Notes: a model not told the origin generated them from the sequence alone. A stretch of 26,243 nt of DNA from Anaerolineales bacterium UBA2181 (GCA_002328075.1 DCVT01000008.1:1-26243), one strand, 5' to 3'. Counted from the first letter of the stretch, positions 1-7,839 are shown. Program-made: numbers and translations.

Positions 1-514
<514 letters not shown>

Positions 515-589
515 ACTTTCACCACGACTCACGTCGCAGTAAAGTTTGACTTTGAGCCCTAGATTTACTCGCTTCCTATCACTCTTCAA

Positions 590-602
590 TTGTTAAGGTG
601 CT
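590..602 (-). promoter_or_regulatory. boxA-like antitermination site in the rRNA leader
   Basis: The leader between promoter P2 and the 16S gene reads AGCACCTTAACAATTGAAG on the minus strand. This closely matches the boxA element (TGCTCTTTAACA) recognised by NusB/S10 in rRNA leaders. It lies about 10-20 nt after the predicted P2 start point and about 75 nt before the mature 16S end. The position and the sequence support an antiterminated rrn transcript. Confidence 0.7.
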
Positions 603-618
603 TTTCAAACGGACCGGA

Positions 619-646
619 AGTATAGCACTCACGAGGTGGCTGTCAA
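619..646 (-). promoter_or_regulatory. rrn promoter P2 (sigma70-type)
   Basis: A perfect -35 TTGACA (646-641) and a -10 TATACT (624-619) are separated by 16 bp. The predicted start is near 612, giving a roughly 98-nt leader before the 16S gene. It lies downstream of a terminator hairpin, so it is probably the main rRNA promoter. Confidence 0.85.
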
Positions 647-668
647 GGCCCAGGACGATTTTCGTCAG

Positions 669-703
669 AAAAAGGCACTGGCTCTGATCTGGTGCCACTG
701 CCT
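669..703 (-). terminator. intrinsic terminator between rrn P1 and P2
   Basis: On the minus strand AGGCAGTGGC (703-694) pairs with GCCAGTGCCT (682-673), nine of ten positions, around an 11-nt loop. The stem is followed by a run of five T (673-669). It is placed to stop both read-through from recR and transcripts begun at P1, before P2. Confidence 0.7.
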
Positions 704-783
704 CTCGTTTGTGCTAAACCTATTCGGTTGTCTGATTCCTGCCGGTCGTTGCCGCAGGTTGAACCACCTTGCTTCCACAAGGC
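669..783 (-). ncRNA. candidate small RNA from rrn P1 to the internal terminator
   Basis: A near-consensus promoter (790-818) predicts a start near 783, and an intrinsic terminator ends near 669, giving an RNA of about 115 nt. The interior looks structured. CCTTG/CAAGG encloses a GGAA tetraloop closed by a U-G pair near the 5' end, CTGC/GCAG is a second hairpin and AACC/GGTT a third. It contains no plausible ORF and no match to a family I recognise (SRP RNA, 6S, T-box and common riboswitches were considered). The alternative is that it is simply the first part of the rRNA leader, with an antiterminated P1 transcript. The RNA product is an inference. Confidence 0.4.
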
Positions 784-789
784 TCTAGT

Positions 790-818
790 ATTCTATCAGT
801 GCCTGGGAGGACTGTCAA
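790..818 (-). promoter_or_regulatory. rrn promoter P1 (sigma70-type)
   Basis: A perfect -35 TTGACA (818-813), a 17-bp spacer and a -10 TAGAAT (795-790). It lies 131 bp after the recR stop and 171 bp upstream of the equivalent -10 of P2. An intrinsic terminator intervenes before P2. Confidence 0.8.
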
Positions 819-949
819 GGGGATTGCGGGCCAAAATTCGAAACTCGTGGTCGGAATCGACCAGATTAACCGCATCACCGGCACGCCTTCTCCTCAATGC
901 TGGCAGCCGGTGCTCTGGCCGCCGGCCGCCCGTCGAGCATCAGGCACCC

Positions 950-1552
950 TCACATCTCCGACCGGCCCTCCAGAGCTCGCACGAGGGTAATCTCGTCCAC
1001 ATATTCCAGGTCACCACCCACCGGAAGACCCCGAGCCAGCCGGCTCACCCGCGTCAATCCCGCCAATTGCTTTTGCAGGTACATGGCAGTGGCCTCCCCC
1101 TCGAGAGTCGGGTTGGTAGCCACAATGATCTCTTTGACAGGGTTCAACCGTACCCGCTCCAGCAGCGGGCCGATCTTGAGGTTATCTGGCCCAATACCCT
1201 CAATGGGTGAGATTGCCCCGTGAAGAACATGATACACTCCGTGGTAGACGCCTGTCTTTTCCACCGCCAACACATCCAGCGGGTTTTCCACCACGCAGAT
1301 AGTCTCACGGTCTCGATGCCCGTCGCGGCAGATCGGGCAGGGTTGCCACTCTGTGATGTTATAGCAGGCCTCGCAGAACGTCGTGCGTGACTTGAGTTCG
1401 ATCAACGCCGTTGCCAGCCCCTGGGCCTGCTCATCAGGGGCCCGCAATAGGAAATAGGTCAAACGAGAGGCAGTCTTGGGTCCAATCCCCGGCAGCCCGG
1501 AAAAAGCTTCGATCAAACTGGTAACCGGCTCTGGGAAAGCTCCCGTGGTCAT
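950..1552 (-). CDS. recR: recombination mediator protein RecR
   Basis: The 200-residue product matches RecR in length and domain order. A helix-hairpin-helix (PGIGPKTASR, residues 21-30) is followed by a C4 zinc finger with Cys60, Cys63, Cys72 and Cys75. A Toprim domain begins around ICVVEN (residues 85-90) and a C-terminal Walker-B-like segment follows. RecR acts with RecO (and RecF) to load RecA on SSB-coated single-stranded DNA during gap repair. The ATG overlaps the stop of ybaB (ATGA), so the two are translationally coupled. dnaX-ybaB-recR is a widely conserved order. No dedicated terminator follows the stop; transcripts probably end at the hairpin at 669-703. Confidence 0.96.
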   Translation of the reverse strand: MTTGAFPEPVTSLIEAFSGLPGIGPKTASRLTYFLLRAPDEQAQGLATALIELKSRTTFCEACYNITEWQPCPICRDGHRDRETICVVENPLDVLAVEKTGVYHGVYHVLHGAISPIEGIGPDNLKIGPLLERVRLNPVKEIIVATNPTLEGEATAMYLQKQLAGLTRVSRLARGLPVGGDLEYVDEITLVRALEGRSEM

Positions 1553-1920
1553 CCAATTCCCAATCCTTCCAACCCAGGCAAGTTCAACCCCGCCGTCACC
1601 TGACTCATTCGCGATGACGCCATCTCCTTGGACTGCTCCACGGCCTGGTTGAAGACGGCTACCAGAAGGTCCTGCAACATGTCCCGCTCGTCCGGATCCA
1701 GGAGGTCTGGATCGATTTCGACGCTCTCGAGCTGTTGGTCGCCGCGGATGACCACTTTCACCGCTCCCCCACCGGCGGTCACAGTGAGTTTTTCGTCCGC
1801 CAGAGCATTTTGGGTTTCGGCCATCTCTTCCTGCATCTTTTGGAACTGCGCCATCATCCCCTGGACGCCCTTGGGCGAAGCCGGACGCAGCGCAGGCGGC
1901 CGTCGCTTTTTCTTTGCCAT
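1549..1920 (-). CDS. ybaB: YbaB/EbfC family nucleoid-associated protein
   Basis: The 123-residue protein has the YbaB/EbfC signature: a basic N-terminus, a long amphipathic helix (MMAQFQKMQEEMAETQNAL), and a central strand region with GGGAVKV followed by VEIDPDLL. A C-terminal helix follows (LQDLLVAVFNQAVEQSKE). Family members form DNA-binding dimers that coat the nucleoid. The start follows an AGGAG site seven bases away, and the dnaX stop is only 12 bp upstream. Its stop overlaps the recR start by four bases. The position between dnaX and recR is the family's classical one. The N-terminus is longer and more basic (KKKRR) than in E. coli YbaB. Confidence 0.95.
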   Translation of the reverse strand: MAKKKRRPPALRPASPKGVQGMMAQFQKMQEEMAETQNALADEKLTVTAGGGAVKVVIRGDQQLESVEIDPDLLDPDERDMLQDLLVAVFNQAVEQSKEMASSRMSQVTAGLNLPGLEGLGIG

Positions 1921-1932
1921 AGAATCTCCTGG

Positions 1933-3516
1933 TTACGCGCCGGTCTCTGTCACCTGCGCGTTCAGCTCCTCAACCGCAAACCGCTTGATTTCTTCCACAT
2001 CCAACGCACCGGCGTCACCCGCAGGCTCGTCCGGCCTGGCCGGTTGTACTGGCCGGTAGGCTTCCGGCTCAGCGCAACGAATCCCGACCGCGGTGCCCAA
2101 CACGTCAGCCAGGCTATCCTCAATGACGCAACGCCACTCATCGGATTCCATCTTTTCTCGATGAAGCGCGTATTTGAACCCCAAAACAACGGTTGCTCCT
2201 TCTATGCCGAGAACACCCTGACCAGACCGCAACATGGCCTCGATCCGAAAGTCGCGCTGTTTGACCGCCGCCAGAAACGCACCCCACTGCGATTCCACCT
2301 GGGCGACAGTGACCGGTCGGGCTTGCTGCACCGCGCTCGGCCGCTCCGAGGGCATGGGCTTGGGCCGTGCTTCGCCGGTCGACCCTCCTGGCGCTGCTGC
2401 CTCAGGCGTCTTGGCGGGCTCAGCTGACTCAGCCAGCCGCTCGCTGACGCTCTCTACCAGCGCCAGCTCCAGCGGTAGTTGCGGCTGCCACCCCCCTCGG
2501 CTCTCCGCTGCAGCCGCCCCAAATCGCCGTATACCCCGAATCAACTCACCCACCCCAATCAACTCGGCATGGCGCCCAAGGTCACTTTCGAGCGCCTCCG
2601 GAACGTCGCTGGGAACTTGTCCGCCCGTCTTGAGGTACAGAACTCCCCTGAGGTAGTCCACCGTCTGACGGCCGAGTTGCTGCGGGTCGGAGCCGCTGTT
2701 CACGGCTTTTTGAAGTGTGAGCAACCCCGCCGCCACATCCGCATTCAGCCAAGCATCCACCAGCTCACATATGGTTTCGGCGCCGACCGTACCCAGGACC
2801 GCCTGGGTCTGCTGCAAGGTGACCCGACCTGCCTGACTGGAAAGCACTTGGTCCAGAAGGCTCTCGGCATCTCGCAGGGCGCCGGTCGCTTGCCGGGCAA
2901 TCAGGTCCAGCGCAGCGGGCTCTGCTTCCACACCTTCATGCGCCAACAATTCCTCCAGCCGAGAGATCATGCGCACAACCGGAATGCGCCGAAAATCGAA
3001 CCGTTGGCAGCGCGATATGACCGTAGCCGGTATCTTGTTGACCTCGGTGGTCGCCAGCACAAATATCGCGTGGCGCGGTGGTTCCTCGAGCGTCTTGAGC
3101 AGCGCATTGAACGCGGCCGTTGACAACATGTGGACCTCGTCAACGATATACACCTTGTAGCGCCCCTCGTTGGGAGAGAAGCCGATTTTCTCCCTCAGGT
3201 CTCGCACATCATCGACGCCGGTGTTGGAGGCCGCATCAATCTCTATCAGATCCAGAAAGCGGCCCTCATTGATCGCCCGGCAGATCCGGCAGCGGTTGCA
3301 CGGCCGGCCAGCCAGTTCTTCCTCCAGGCAGTTGACTGCCTTGGCCAGGAGGCGCGCGGTCGTGGTCTTGCCTGTTCCACGAGGCCCGGCGAAAAGATAA
3401 GCGTGCGCCACTCGTCCGAGCACAAGAGCGCTCAGCAGTGTCTCTGTCACATGTTCTTGCCCAACGACCTGGTCGAAAGTTGTGGGGCGCCACTTGCGGT
3501 AAAGAACTTGGGTCAT
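1933..3516 (-). CDS. dnaX: DNA polymerase III subunits gamma and tau (clamp loader)
   Basis: The 527-residue AAA+ clamp-loader ATPase loads the beta clamp at the replication fork. Visible motifs, counted from the chosen start, are Walker A GPRGTGKT (44-51), a zinc module (Cys63, Cys73, Cys76, Cys79), Walker B DEVHML (126-131) and the SRC sensor (168-170). A Pro/Ala-rich linker follows near residue 375, then a C-terminal domain. I chose ATG 3516 rather than the ATG at 3561. The predicted promoter (3533-3561) would overlap the longer version, GGTGG lies just before 3516, and MxQVLYRKWRP is the usual DnaX N-terminus. The length is between E. coli gamma and tau, and I saw no clear slippery heptamer. 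It is first gene of the dnaX-ybaB-recR operon. Confidence 0.96.
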   Translation of the reverse strand: MTQVLYRKWRPTTFDQVVGQEHVTETLLSALVLGRVAHAYLFAGPRGTGKTTTARLLAKAVNCLEEELAGRPCNRCRICRAINEGRFLDLIEIDAASNTGVDDVRDLREKIGFSPNEGRYKVYIVDEVHMLSTAAFNALLKTLEEPPRHAIFVLATTEVNKIPATVISRCQRFDFRRIPVVRMISRLEELLAHEGVEAEPAALDLIARQATGALRDAESLLDQVLSSQAGRVTLQQTQAVLGTVGAETICELVDAWLNADVAAGLLTLQKAVNSGSDPQQLGRQTVDYLRGVLYLKTGGQVPSDVPEALESDLGRHAELIGVGELIRGIRRFGAAAAESRGGWQPQLPLELALVESVSERLAESAEPAKTPEAAAPGGSTGEARPKPMPSERPSAVQQARPVTVAQVESQWGAFLAAVKQRDFRIEAMLRSGQGVLGIEGATVVLGFKYALHREKMESDEWRCVIEDSLADVLGTAVGIRCAEPEAYRPVQPARPDEPAGDAGALDVEEIKRFAVEELNAQVTETGA

Positions 3517-3532
3517 TTTTCCACCGGCCGTT

Positions 3533-3561
3533 AGTGTAACATCCTCGGCCGGCCAAGGCAA
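3533..3561 (-). promoter_or_regulatory. promoter of the dnaX-ybaB-recR operon
   Basis: -35 TTGCCT (3561-3556), 17-bp spacer, -10 TACACT (3538-3533). The predicted start near 3526 leaves a leader of only about ten bases that contains a GGTGG ribosome site. The same hexamer pair with the same spacing occurs at 11566-11594. Confidence 0.65.
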
Positions 3562-3871
3562 GTGGGCAGCACGCCCGGCTCAGCGCCAGAACTCAAGAGC
3601 CACCGGTTTCACTCGGGAGCTTGACAGCGACCGGGTCGGCATCAGTATTCGACTCCCCTCGGCCGTGCGGGCGTACACCGGCCGTCGACCGCCCACGTAC
3701 GGCCTCCACGGGCGAGCCGGTGCCTCCCCCCGGTCCCCGGACTCGCAGAGCGCCTGCGTCAGGTCTCCGGGAACCCGTTGATGCCGGCCCCCCGCCGTGT
3801 GGCGAACACCCCAAAGCGCAGTAGCGCCTGGCGCAGTTGGCGGCAAAGAGCCCATTAGGCCGGATGTGGGC
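3562..3871. other. GC-rich intergenic stretch, no recognised gene
   Basis: About 310 bp between the dnaX promoter and a possible small ORF. Several ORFs on both strands cross it, but none has a convincing ribosome site or a recognisable protein. Read on the minus strand it is rich in self-complementary blocks: GGCCGT with ACGGCC enclosing GGGCG/CGCCC around 3663-3706, and GGGAG with CTCCC around 3616-3657. A structured RNA is possible. In Bacillus the SRP RNA gene sits at the equivalent place upstream of dnaX, but the SRP helix-8 hallmark (GGAAG with AGCAGC) is absent here, so I do not call it. Confidence 0.4.
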
Positions 3872-4054
3872 TCACCTTGGGGTCACGTCTATCATGACCA
3901 TCGTGTCCCGCCAGAACTTGCGGCACTTTGGACGCTCGTCGGTTGCCAGAATTGCCTTCTGGCAACAGCTGCCTTGGCGGTGAAGATCCAAACCCAATGT
4001 ACTGGAAATCTCCGGGCACCGGGGGGCGGAAATGGTCAGACAATAGTCCTTCAC
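3872..4054 (-). CDS. possible small Cys-rich protein, unknown function
   Basis: A 60-codon frame opens at GTG 4054 (or GTG 4081, giving 69 residues), just after the ClC gene on the same strand. It encodes a soluble, Cys-rich peptide with motifs DYCLTISAPRCPE, GSCCQK and ERPKCRKFWRD, five Cys in all, which could suit metal or disulfide chemistry. Third-position GC is about 70 percent and first-position GC about 45 percent by hand count, as expected for coding sequence in this genome. The ribosome site is weak for both starts and I do not recognise the family. It could be a chance frame. Confidence 0.35.
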   Translation of the reverse strand: MKDYCLTISAPRCPEISSTLGLDLHRQGSCCQKAILATDERPKCRKFWRDTMVMIDVTPR

Positions 4055-4082
4055 GGTTTGACCGGGCTTTGGAATGCCCACC

Positions 4083-6380
4083 CTACTGCAAACACCCTTC
4101 AGCCAAGTCCAATTCATCTTCCAGCCCAAAGATCTCCACCACATCCCCGGCCTGCAGTTGCGTGTCCCCACGGGGCACGACCACCTGATCGTGACGCCGT
4201 ACACTCACCAAAATGACAGCAGGCGGAAGGCCGAGATCGCGCACTGACAAGCCGACACAAGTCGCCCCGGCCGGGATCACCCACTCGCGATGGCGCGCTT
4301 TGCCTCTTTCTGGCTGACCAACCGCCGGAATGGCGGTTAGCTGGTGCTCGATATCCGGCAGACAACTATTGTCCGCAAACACCGTCACCCGGTCCCCCGC
4401 CTGCAGGACTGTGTAACCATGCGCTACGTGCATCTTGCGGCCCCGACGCACCGACACAATCAGACAGTCGGGCGGCAGGGCGATCTCGCTCACTCGCTGC
4501 CCCGCAGCCGGCGCTCCCGGCGAGACCATCAAATGTGCAAAGCCCGCCCCGTCCAGCCTGCCTTGTCGCAACGTCTCGATCCGGTGCTGGTGATGAGCAC
4601 GCTTGACGATCGCCTGCTGATAAGCCCGGATGATGTCGCGCCGCCGCACAATCCCCACTAACTGCCTGGACCCTTTCTCTGCCACGACTGGCAATCGGCT
4701 GAGATCCCGCGCACCCATGCGCTGCAACGCCTGCCACATGGGCTCGTCCGGTTGCGCCACCAACAAATCGCAGGTGGTGGCGATATCAGCCACCTCCTTG
4801 CCTGCTATCGCGCCGTTGACCACGGCACGCTCCAGGTCGCGCAAGCTCACCACCCCCACTAACAGGCCGTCACCGTCCACCATGGGAAAGCCGTGGTGAT
4901 GGGTCCGGCCGAATTCGGCCGCCAACTCCTCCAGCGGCATCTCCAGCGGCACCGAGTCCACCTCAACCGACATCGTCTCACCCACGGTCACGGTCTGCAT
5001 CACGTCGATGTCCTGCCCTTGCTGCAGGTGAACTCCGCGGCGGGTCAATTTGAGGGTGTAGATCGACTCGCGACTGAGAATACGCGAAACCAAGGTACTC
5101 ATGACGGTTGCCAGCATCAACGGCAGAATGATCCGATAGTCGCGGGTCATTTCAAATACGATCAGTATCGCCGTGGCCGGCGCCTGAGCAGCTCCGCCGA
5201 ACACGGCCGCCATCCCGACAAGCGAATACGCGCCGGCCGGTGCTGTTGAGGTGGGGAAAAATCGATGCACCGTCATTCCAAAGGCGTTCCCCAGCATGGC
5301 CCCCATAAACAGCAGTGGTGCGAATATCCCTCCCGAGCCGCCTGAGCCCAACGTGAGCGAGGTAGCCACCGCCTTGAGCAACAACAATATCAATGCCACA
5401 TGGAGGGCCAGTTGGCCAAACAACGCTGCATTTATGCTGCCGTATCCCACCCCAAAGATGCGGGGAACTTCGCCGTCCTTGAAGGTGACCATTCCAATCA
5501 ACCCCAACAGCAATCCGCCCAAGGCAGGTTTTACGTATTCTGGGAGGCGGATCGTATCTGAGACGTCTTCGGTCAAGTAGAGCAACCGGCTGAACCCAAC
5601 GCCGACCATTGCGGCCAATATCCCCATCAGTGTGTACAACGCCAGTTCCCACGGGCTGACCAGCGTGTAGGACGGAATGGAGAACGCCGACACATTCCCC
5701 TCAAAGCAGTGCGCCACCACGGCCGAGGTGACGGCCGAGATGACCACCGCGCCAAAATAGGTGGCTTGAAATTGGCCCAGAATGACTTCCAGGGCAAAGA
5801 TCGAGCCCGCAATAGGCGCGTTAAAGATGGCAGCAATGCCACCGGCCGCGCCGCAGGCCACCAGGTTGCGGATCCGCTCGTCTGACAGGTTCAAGAGCTG
5901 ACCCACTGTTGAACCGATGGCCGCCCCAATTTGCGCTATCGGCCCCTCCTGGCCAGACGAGCCACCGGACCCGATGCAGACCGCAGAGGCCAACGATTTG
6001 ACCACCGCAACTCGCGGCCGGATCCGGCCCCCACGCAGTGCCACTGCCTCCATGATTTCGGGTACACCATGGCCTTTTGCCTCGCGGGCAAAACGAGAAA
6101 CAAGAGGCCCCACAACCAACCCGCCGAGCGCCGGCAGCAGCAGCACATGGTAAGGAGCAATCGCCTGAAACAGCCCCGCCGGGTCAAATGCCAACCTGGT
6201 CACCGATTGAATGAGCCACCTGAACGCCACGGCCCCCAAACCGGCTCCGACGCCAACCGCCAACGCGGTTGCCATGATCAAGACGGATTCCGGCACACCG
6301 CGCTGATCAATCCATCGCGTTACCTGCTGGCTGACCCGACGCGAGACCCACGGATCATGACGCGCAACCGTCGATGGCAT
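4083..6380 (-). CDS. ClC-family chloride channel/antiporter with CBS and TrkA_C-like domains
   Basis: The 765-residue protein has a ClC membrane core (about residues 30-435) with the selectivity motifs GSGGSSGQEGP (137-147) and GGSGGIFAPLLF. The external gating Glu is present (GQEGP). At the position matching the E. coli ClC internal proton Glu203 the sequence reads ALEV, with Val, as in eukaryotic ClC channels. Two CBS domains (about 465-595) and two TrkA_C/RCK_C-like modules (about 616-681 and 698-765) follow, suggesting control by nucleotides or other ligands. It moves Cl- (perhaps with H+) across the cytoplasmic membrane. ATG 6380 was chosen over ATG 6452 because AAGGAG lies seven bases upstream and the -10 element at 6405 would fall inside the longer version. 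Confidence 0.9.
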   Translation of the reverse strand: MPSTVARHDPWVSRRVSQQVTRWIDQRGVPESVLIMATALAVGVGAGLGAVAFRWLIQSVTRLAFDPAGLFQAIAPYHVLLLPALGGLVVGPLVSRFAREAKGHGVPEIMEAVALRGGRIRPRVAVVKSLASAVCIGSGGSSGQEGPIAQIGAAIGSTVGQLLNLSDERIRNLVACGAAGGIAAIFNAPIAGSIFALEVILGQFQATYFGAVVISAVTSAVVAHCFEGNVSAFSIPSYTLVSPWELALYTLMGILAAMVGVGFSRLLYLTEDVSDTIRLPEYVKPALGGLLLGLIGMVTFKDGEVPRIFGVGYGSINAALFGQLALHVALILLLLKAVATSLTLGSGGSGGIFAPLLFMGAMLGNAFGMTVHRFFPTSTAPAGAYSLVGMAAVFGGAAQAPATAILIVFEMTRDYRIILPLMLATVMSTLVSRILSRESIYTLKLTRRGVHLQQGQDIDVMQTVTVGETMSVEVDSVPLEMPLEELAAEFGRTHHHGFPMVDGDGLLVGVVSLRDLERAVVNGAIAGKEVADIATTCDLLVAQPDEPMWQALQRMGARDLSRLPVVAEKGSRQLVGIVRRRDIIRAYQQAIVKRAHHQHRIETLRQGRLDGAGFAHLMVSPGAPAAGQRVSEIALPPDCLIVSVRRGRKMHVAHGYTVLQAGDRVTVFADNSCLPDIEHQLTAIPAVGQPERGKARHREWVIPAGATCVGLSVRDLGLPPAVILVSVRRHDQVVVPRGDTQLQAGDVVEIFGLEDELDLAEGCLQ

Positions 6381-6404
6381 TCGTGCTCCTTCAACAAGGC
6401 TGCT

Positions 6405-6413
6405 ACTATAACA
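6405..6413 (-). promoter_or_regulatory. extended -10 promoter of the ClC gene
   Basis: TGTTATAGT on the minus strand is an extended -10 (TGn followed by TATAGT), about 25 bp before the chosen ATG. The -35 is poor (TTTTTC at 17 bp spacing), which extended -10 promoters tolerate. It is divergent from the promoter at 6472-6500. Confidence 0.55.
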
Positions 6414-6471
6414 CATGTCGGTGCGTGGAAAAACCACAGCAGCAGAGGACAATCCGGATCAGAAGCCTGAA

Positions 6472-6500
6472 TTGGCGCGCCGGAAACTGGCTGCTACAAT
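6472..6500 (+). promoter_or_regulatory. promoter of the first MFS gene
   Basis: -35 TTGGCG (6472-6477), 17-bp spacer, -10 TACAAT (6495-6500). The predicted start near 6507 precedes the GTG start at 6537 by about 30 bases. Confidence 0.6.
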
Positions 6501-6536
6501 TGCCAGTCAACCGTCACGAACCGGAGCCCGCAAACC

Positions 6537-7721
6537 GTGAACCACGCCCCCAGTCATTCGCAAAGTAACGGTCGCCGCTTGCTGGTGTACCTTATACTGT
6601 CCAATTTCCTCCTCCATTTTGGCTACCGGATGTGGGAGGCCATGTTCAACAACTTTGCCGTCGAGCACATTGGCATCGGTCCGGGAGCTATTGGCTGGAT
6701 CCAGGCGACGCGAGAGCTGCCCGGATTGATGGGTTTTCTGCTTGGTTTGGCGGTGCTCTACCTCGCGGAAATGCGCATCATGGCTCTGTGCGTCATTCTC
6801 CTGGGAGTGGGCAACATCCTGGTGGGCCAGTCCAACACCATCCCCTCCCTGCTGTTGAGCACGCTGGTGATGAGCGTCGGCTTTCACTTTTTCTACACCA
6901 GCAGCGACTCGGTGGTTCTCATGGCGGTGAACCGCCAGGATGCTCCCAAAAGGTTGGGGCAGCTCGGCAGCCTGGGAGCCGTGGCTGCGCTGGTCGCTAC
7001 CGGTATGGTGTACCTCCTGGCAGATCGTTGGGGTTACCGCGCGCTGTTTGCGGTCACTGGAGGCCTGGTCGCGGTGGGCGGGTTCGGGTTGTTGCCCTTG
7101 GGCCGGACCAGGTCCTCGCTCCCACCTCGCCGCAAGATCGTGCTTCGTCGAACCTACTGGCTCTACTATACCCTCTCTTTCCTGATGGGCAGCCGGCGCC
7201 ACATCTTTACGACCTTTGCCATTTTTCTGCTGGTTAAGGAACACGGGATCAGTGTCCAGACCACAGCGACGCTCTTTCTCATCAACAGCCTGATCAGCAC
7301 CTATGCGCTGCAGGCCATCGGCCGGCTCGTCGGCCGGTTGGGTGAGCGCCTCGTGTTGAGCATCACCTTTGCCCTACTCATCCTCGTCTTTTTGGGCTAT
7401 GCTTTTGTCCAGGTGCTCGCGGTGCTTTTCGCCCTGTTTGTGGTGGACAACATTCTCTTTGGCTGCAACCTGGCATTGGTCACCTACTTTCAAAAGATCG
7501 CGAAAACACCCGAAGAGATCACCGGCAACGTCTCAGTCGAGCAGACCATCAATCATGTGGCCGCGGTGCTGATTCCCGTCATCGGTGGAACGATCTGGCA
7601 GGCGTTCGGCTCCCAGGCGACCTTTCTGGCAGGGGCCGGCCTGGTGGCACTCTCATTGGTGCTCACCCAGTTCGTCCGTACGCCCAGTAGCCCGGAACCG
7701 TCAGGGGTTTCCTTTGCGTGA
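6537..7721 (+). CDS. MFS transporter, substrate unknown
   Basis: The 394-residue protein is almost entirely hydrophobic, with about twelve predicted membrane spans in two halves separated by a basic cytoplasmic loop near residues 187-205 (GRTRSSLPPRRK). This is the plan of the major facilitator superfamily. The usual A-motif between spans 2 and 3 is not well conserved (ELPGLMGFLLGL). It starts with GTG, preceded at 11 bases by GGAG. The substrate cannot be read from the sequence. It is divergent from the ClC gene and upstream of a second MFS gene, from which it is separated by a long inverted repeat; it may or may not share a transcript with it. Confidence 0.85.
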   Translation: MNHAPSHSQSNGRRLLVYLILSNFLLHFGYRMWEAMFNNFAVEHIGIGPGAIGWIQATRELPGLMGFLLGLAVLYLAEMRIMALCVILLGVGNILVGQSNTIPSLLLSTLVMSVGFHFFYTSSDSVVLMAVNRQDAPKRLGQLGSLGAVAALVATGMVYLLADRWGYRALFAVTGGLVAVGGFGLLPLGRTRSSLPPRRKIVLRRTYWLYYTLSFLMGSRRHIFTTFAIFLLVKEHGISVQTTATLFLINSLISTYALQAIGRLVGRLGERLVLSITFALLILVFLGYAFVQVLAVLFALFVVDNILFGCNLALVTYFQKIAKTPEEITGNVSVEQTINHVAAVLIPVIGGTIWQAFGSQATFLAGAGLVALSLVLTQFVRTPSSPEPSGVSFA

Positions 7722-7729
7722 GAATTCCA

Positions 7730-7839
7730 GGTCGGCCTTTATGACCCGACGACACCAAGACCCGCCAGCACATAGGGTGGCCTCCATCGTGCCCGCAGGA
7801 CCCTGGGGTCACCAAGCTGGTGTCGTTGGAAGGCCGACC
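7730..7839. repeat. 110-bp nested inverted repeat between two MFS genes
   Basis: Four successive pairs of arms nest inside each other. GGTCGGCCTT (7730-7739) pairs with AAGGCCGACC (7830-7839), and ACGACACCA (7749-7757) with TGGTGTCGT (7818-7826). GACCC (7759-7763) pairs with GGGTC (7806-7810), and AGGGT (7774-7778) with ACCCT (7800-7804). All 29 pairs are perfect Watson-Crick. Folded as RNA it is a long branched-free rod, ending 43 bases before the ATG of the next gene. There is no U tract, so it is not an ordinary terminator. It could be a cis-regulatory leader, an mRNA stabiliser or processing site, or a small palindromic repeat element. Confidence 0.7.

Noticed and set aside
3640..3665. 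tRNA T-loop-like TTCGACTC
   Set aside because: The flanking bases do not pair as a T stem, and no acceptor or anticodon arm fits.
3580..3870. Group II intron remnant near dnaX
   Set aside because: No domain V sequence (34-nt AGC...GAAA form) and no reverse-transcriptase motifs were found.
3562..3871. SRP (4.5S/scRNA) gene upstream of dnaX by analogy with Bacillus
   Set aside because: The helix-8 hallmark GGAAG with AGCAGC is not found on either strand here.
6507..7244. 245-residue minus-strand ORF
   Set aside because: It is antisense to the first MFS gene, of low-complexity Gln/His-rich composition typical of a shadow frame.
7772..7804. T-box-like AGGGTGG and ACCCT in the MFS leader
   Set aside because: Only a fragment of the motif is present, inside a longer nested inverted repeat; there is no terminator with a T tract and no space for a stem I with a specifier loop.
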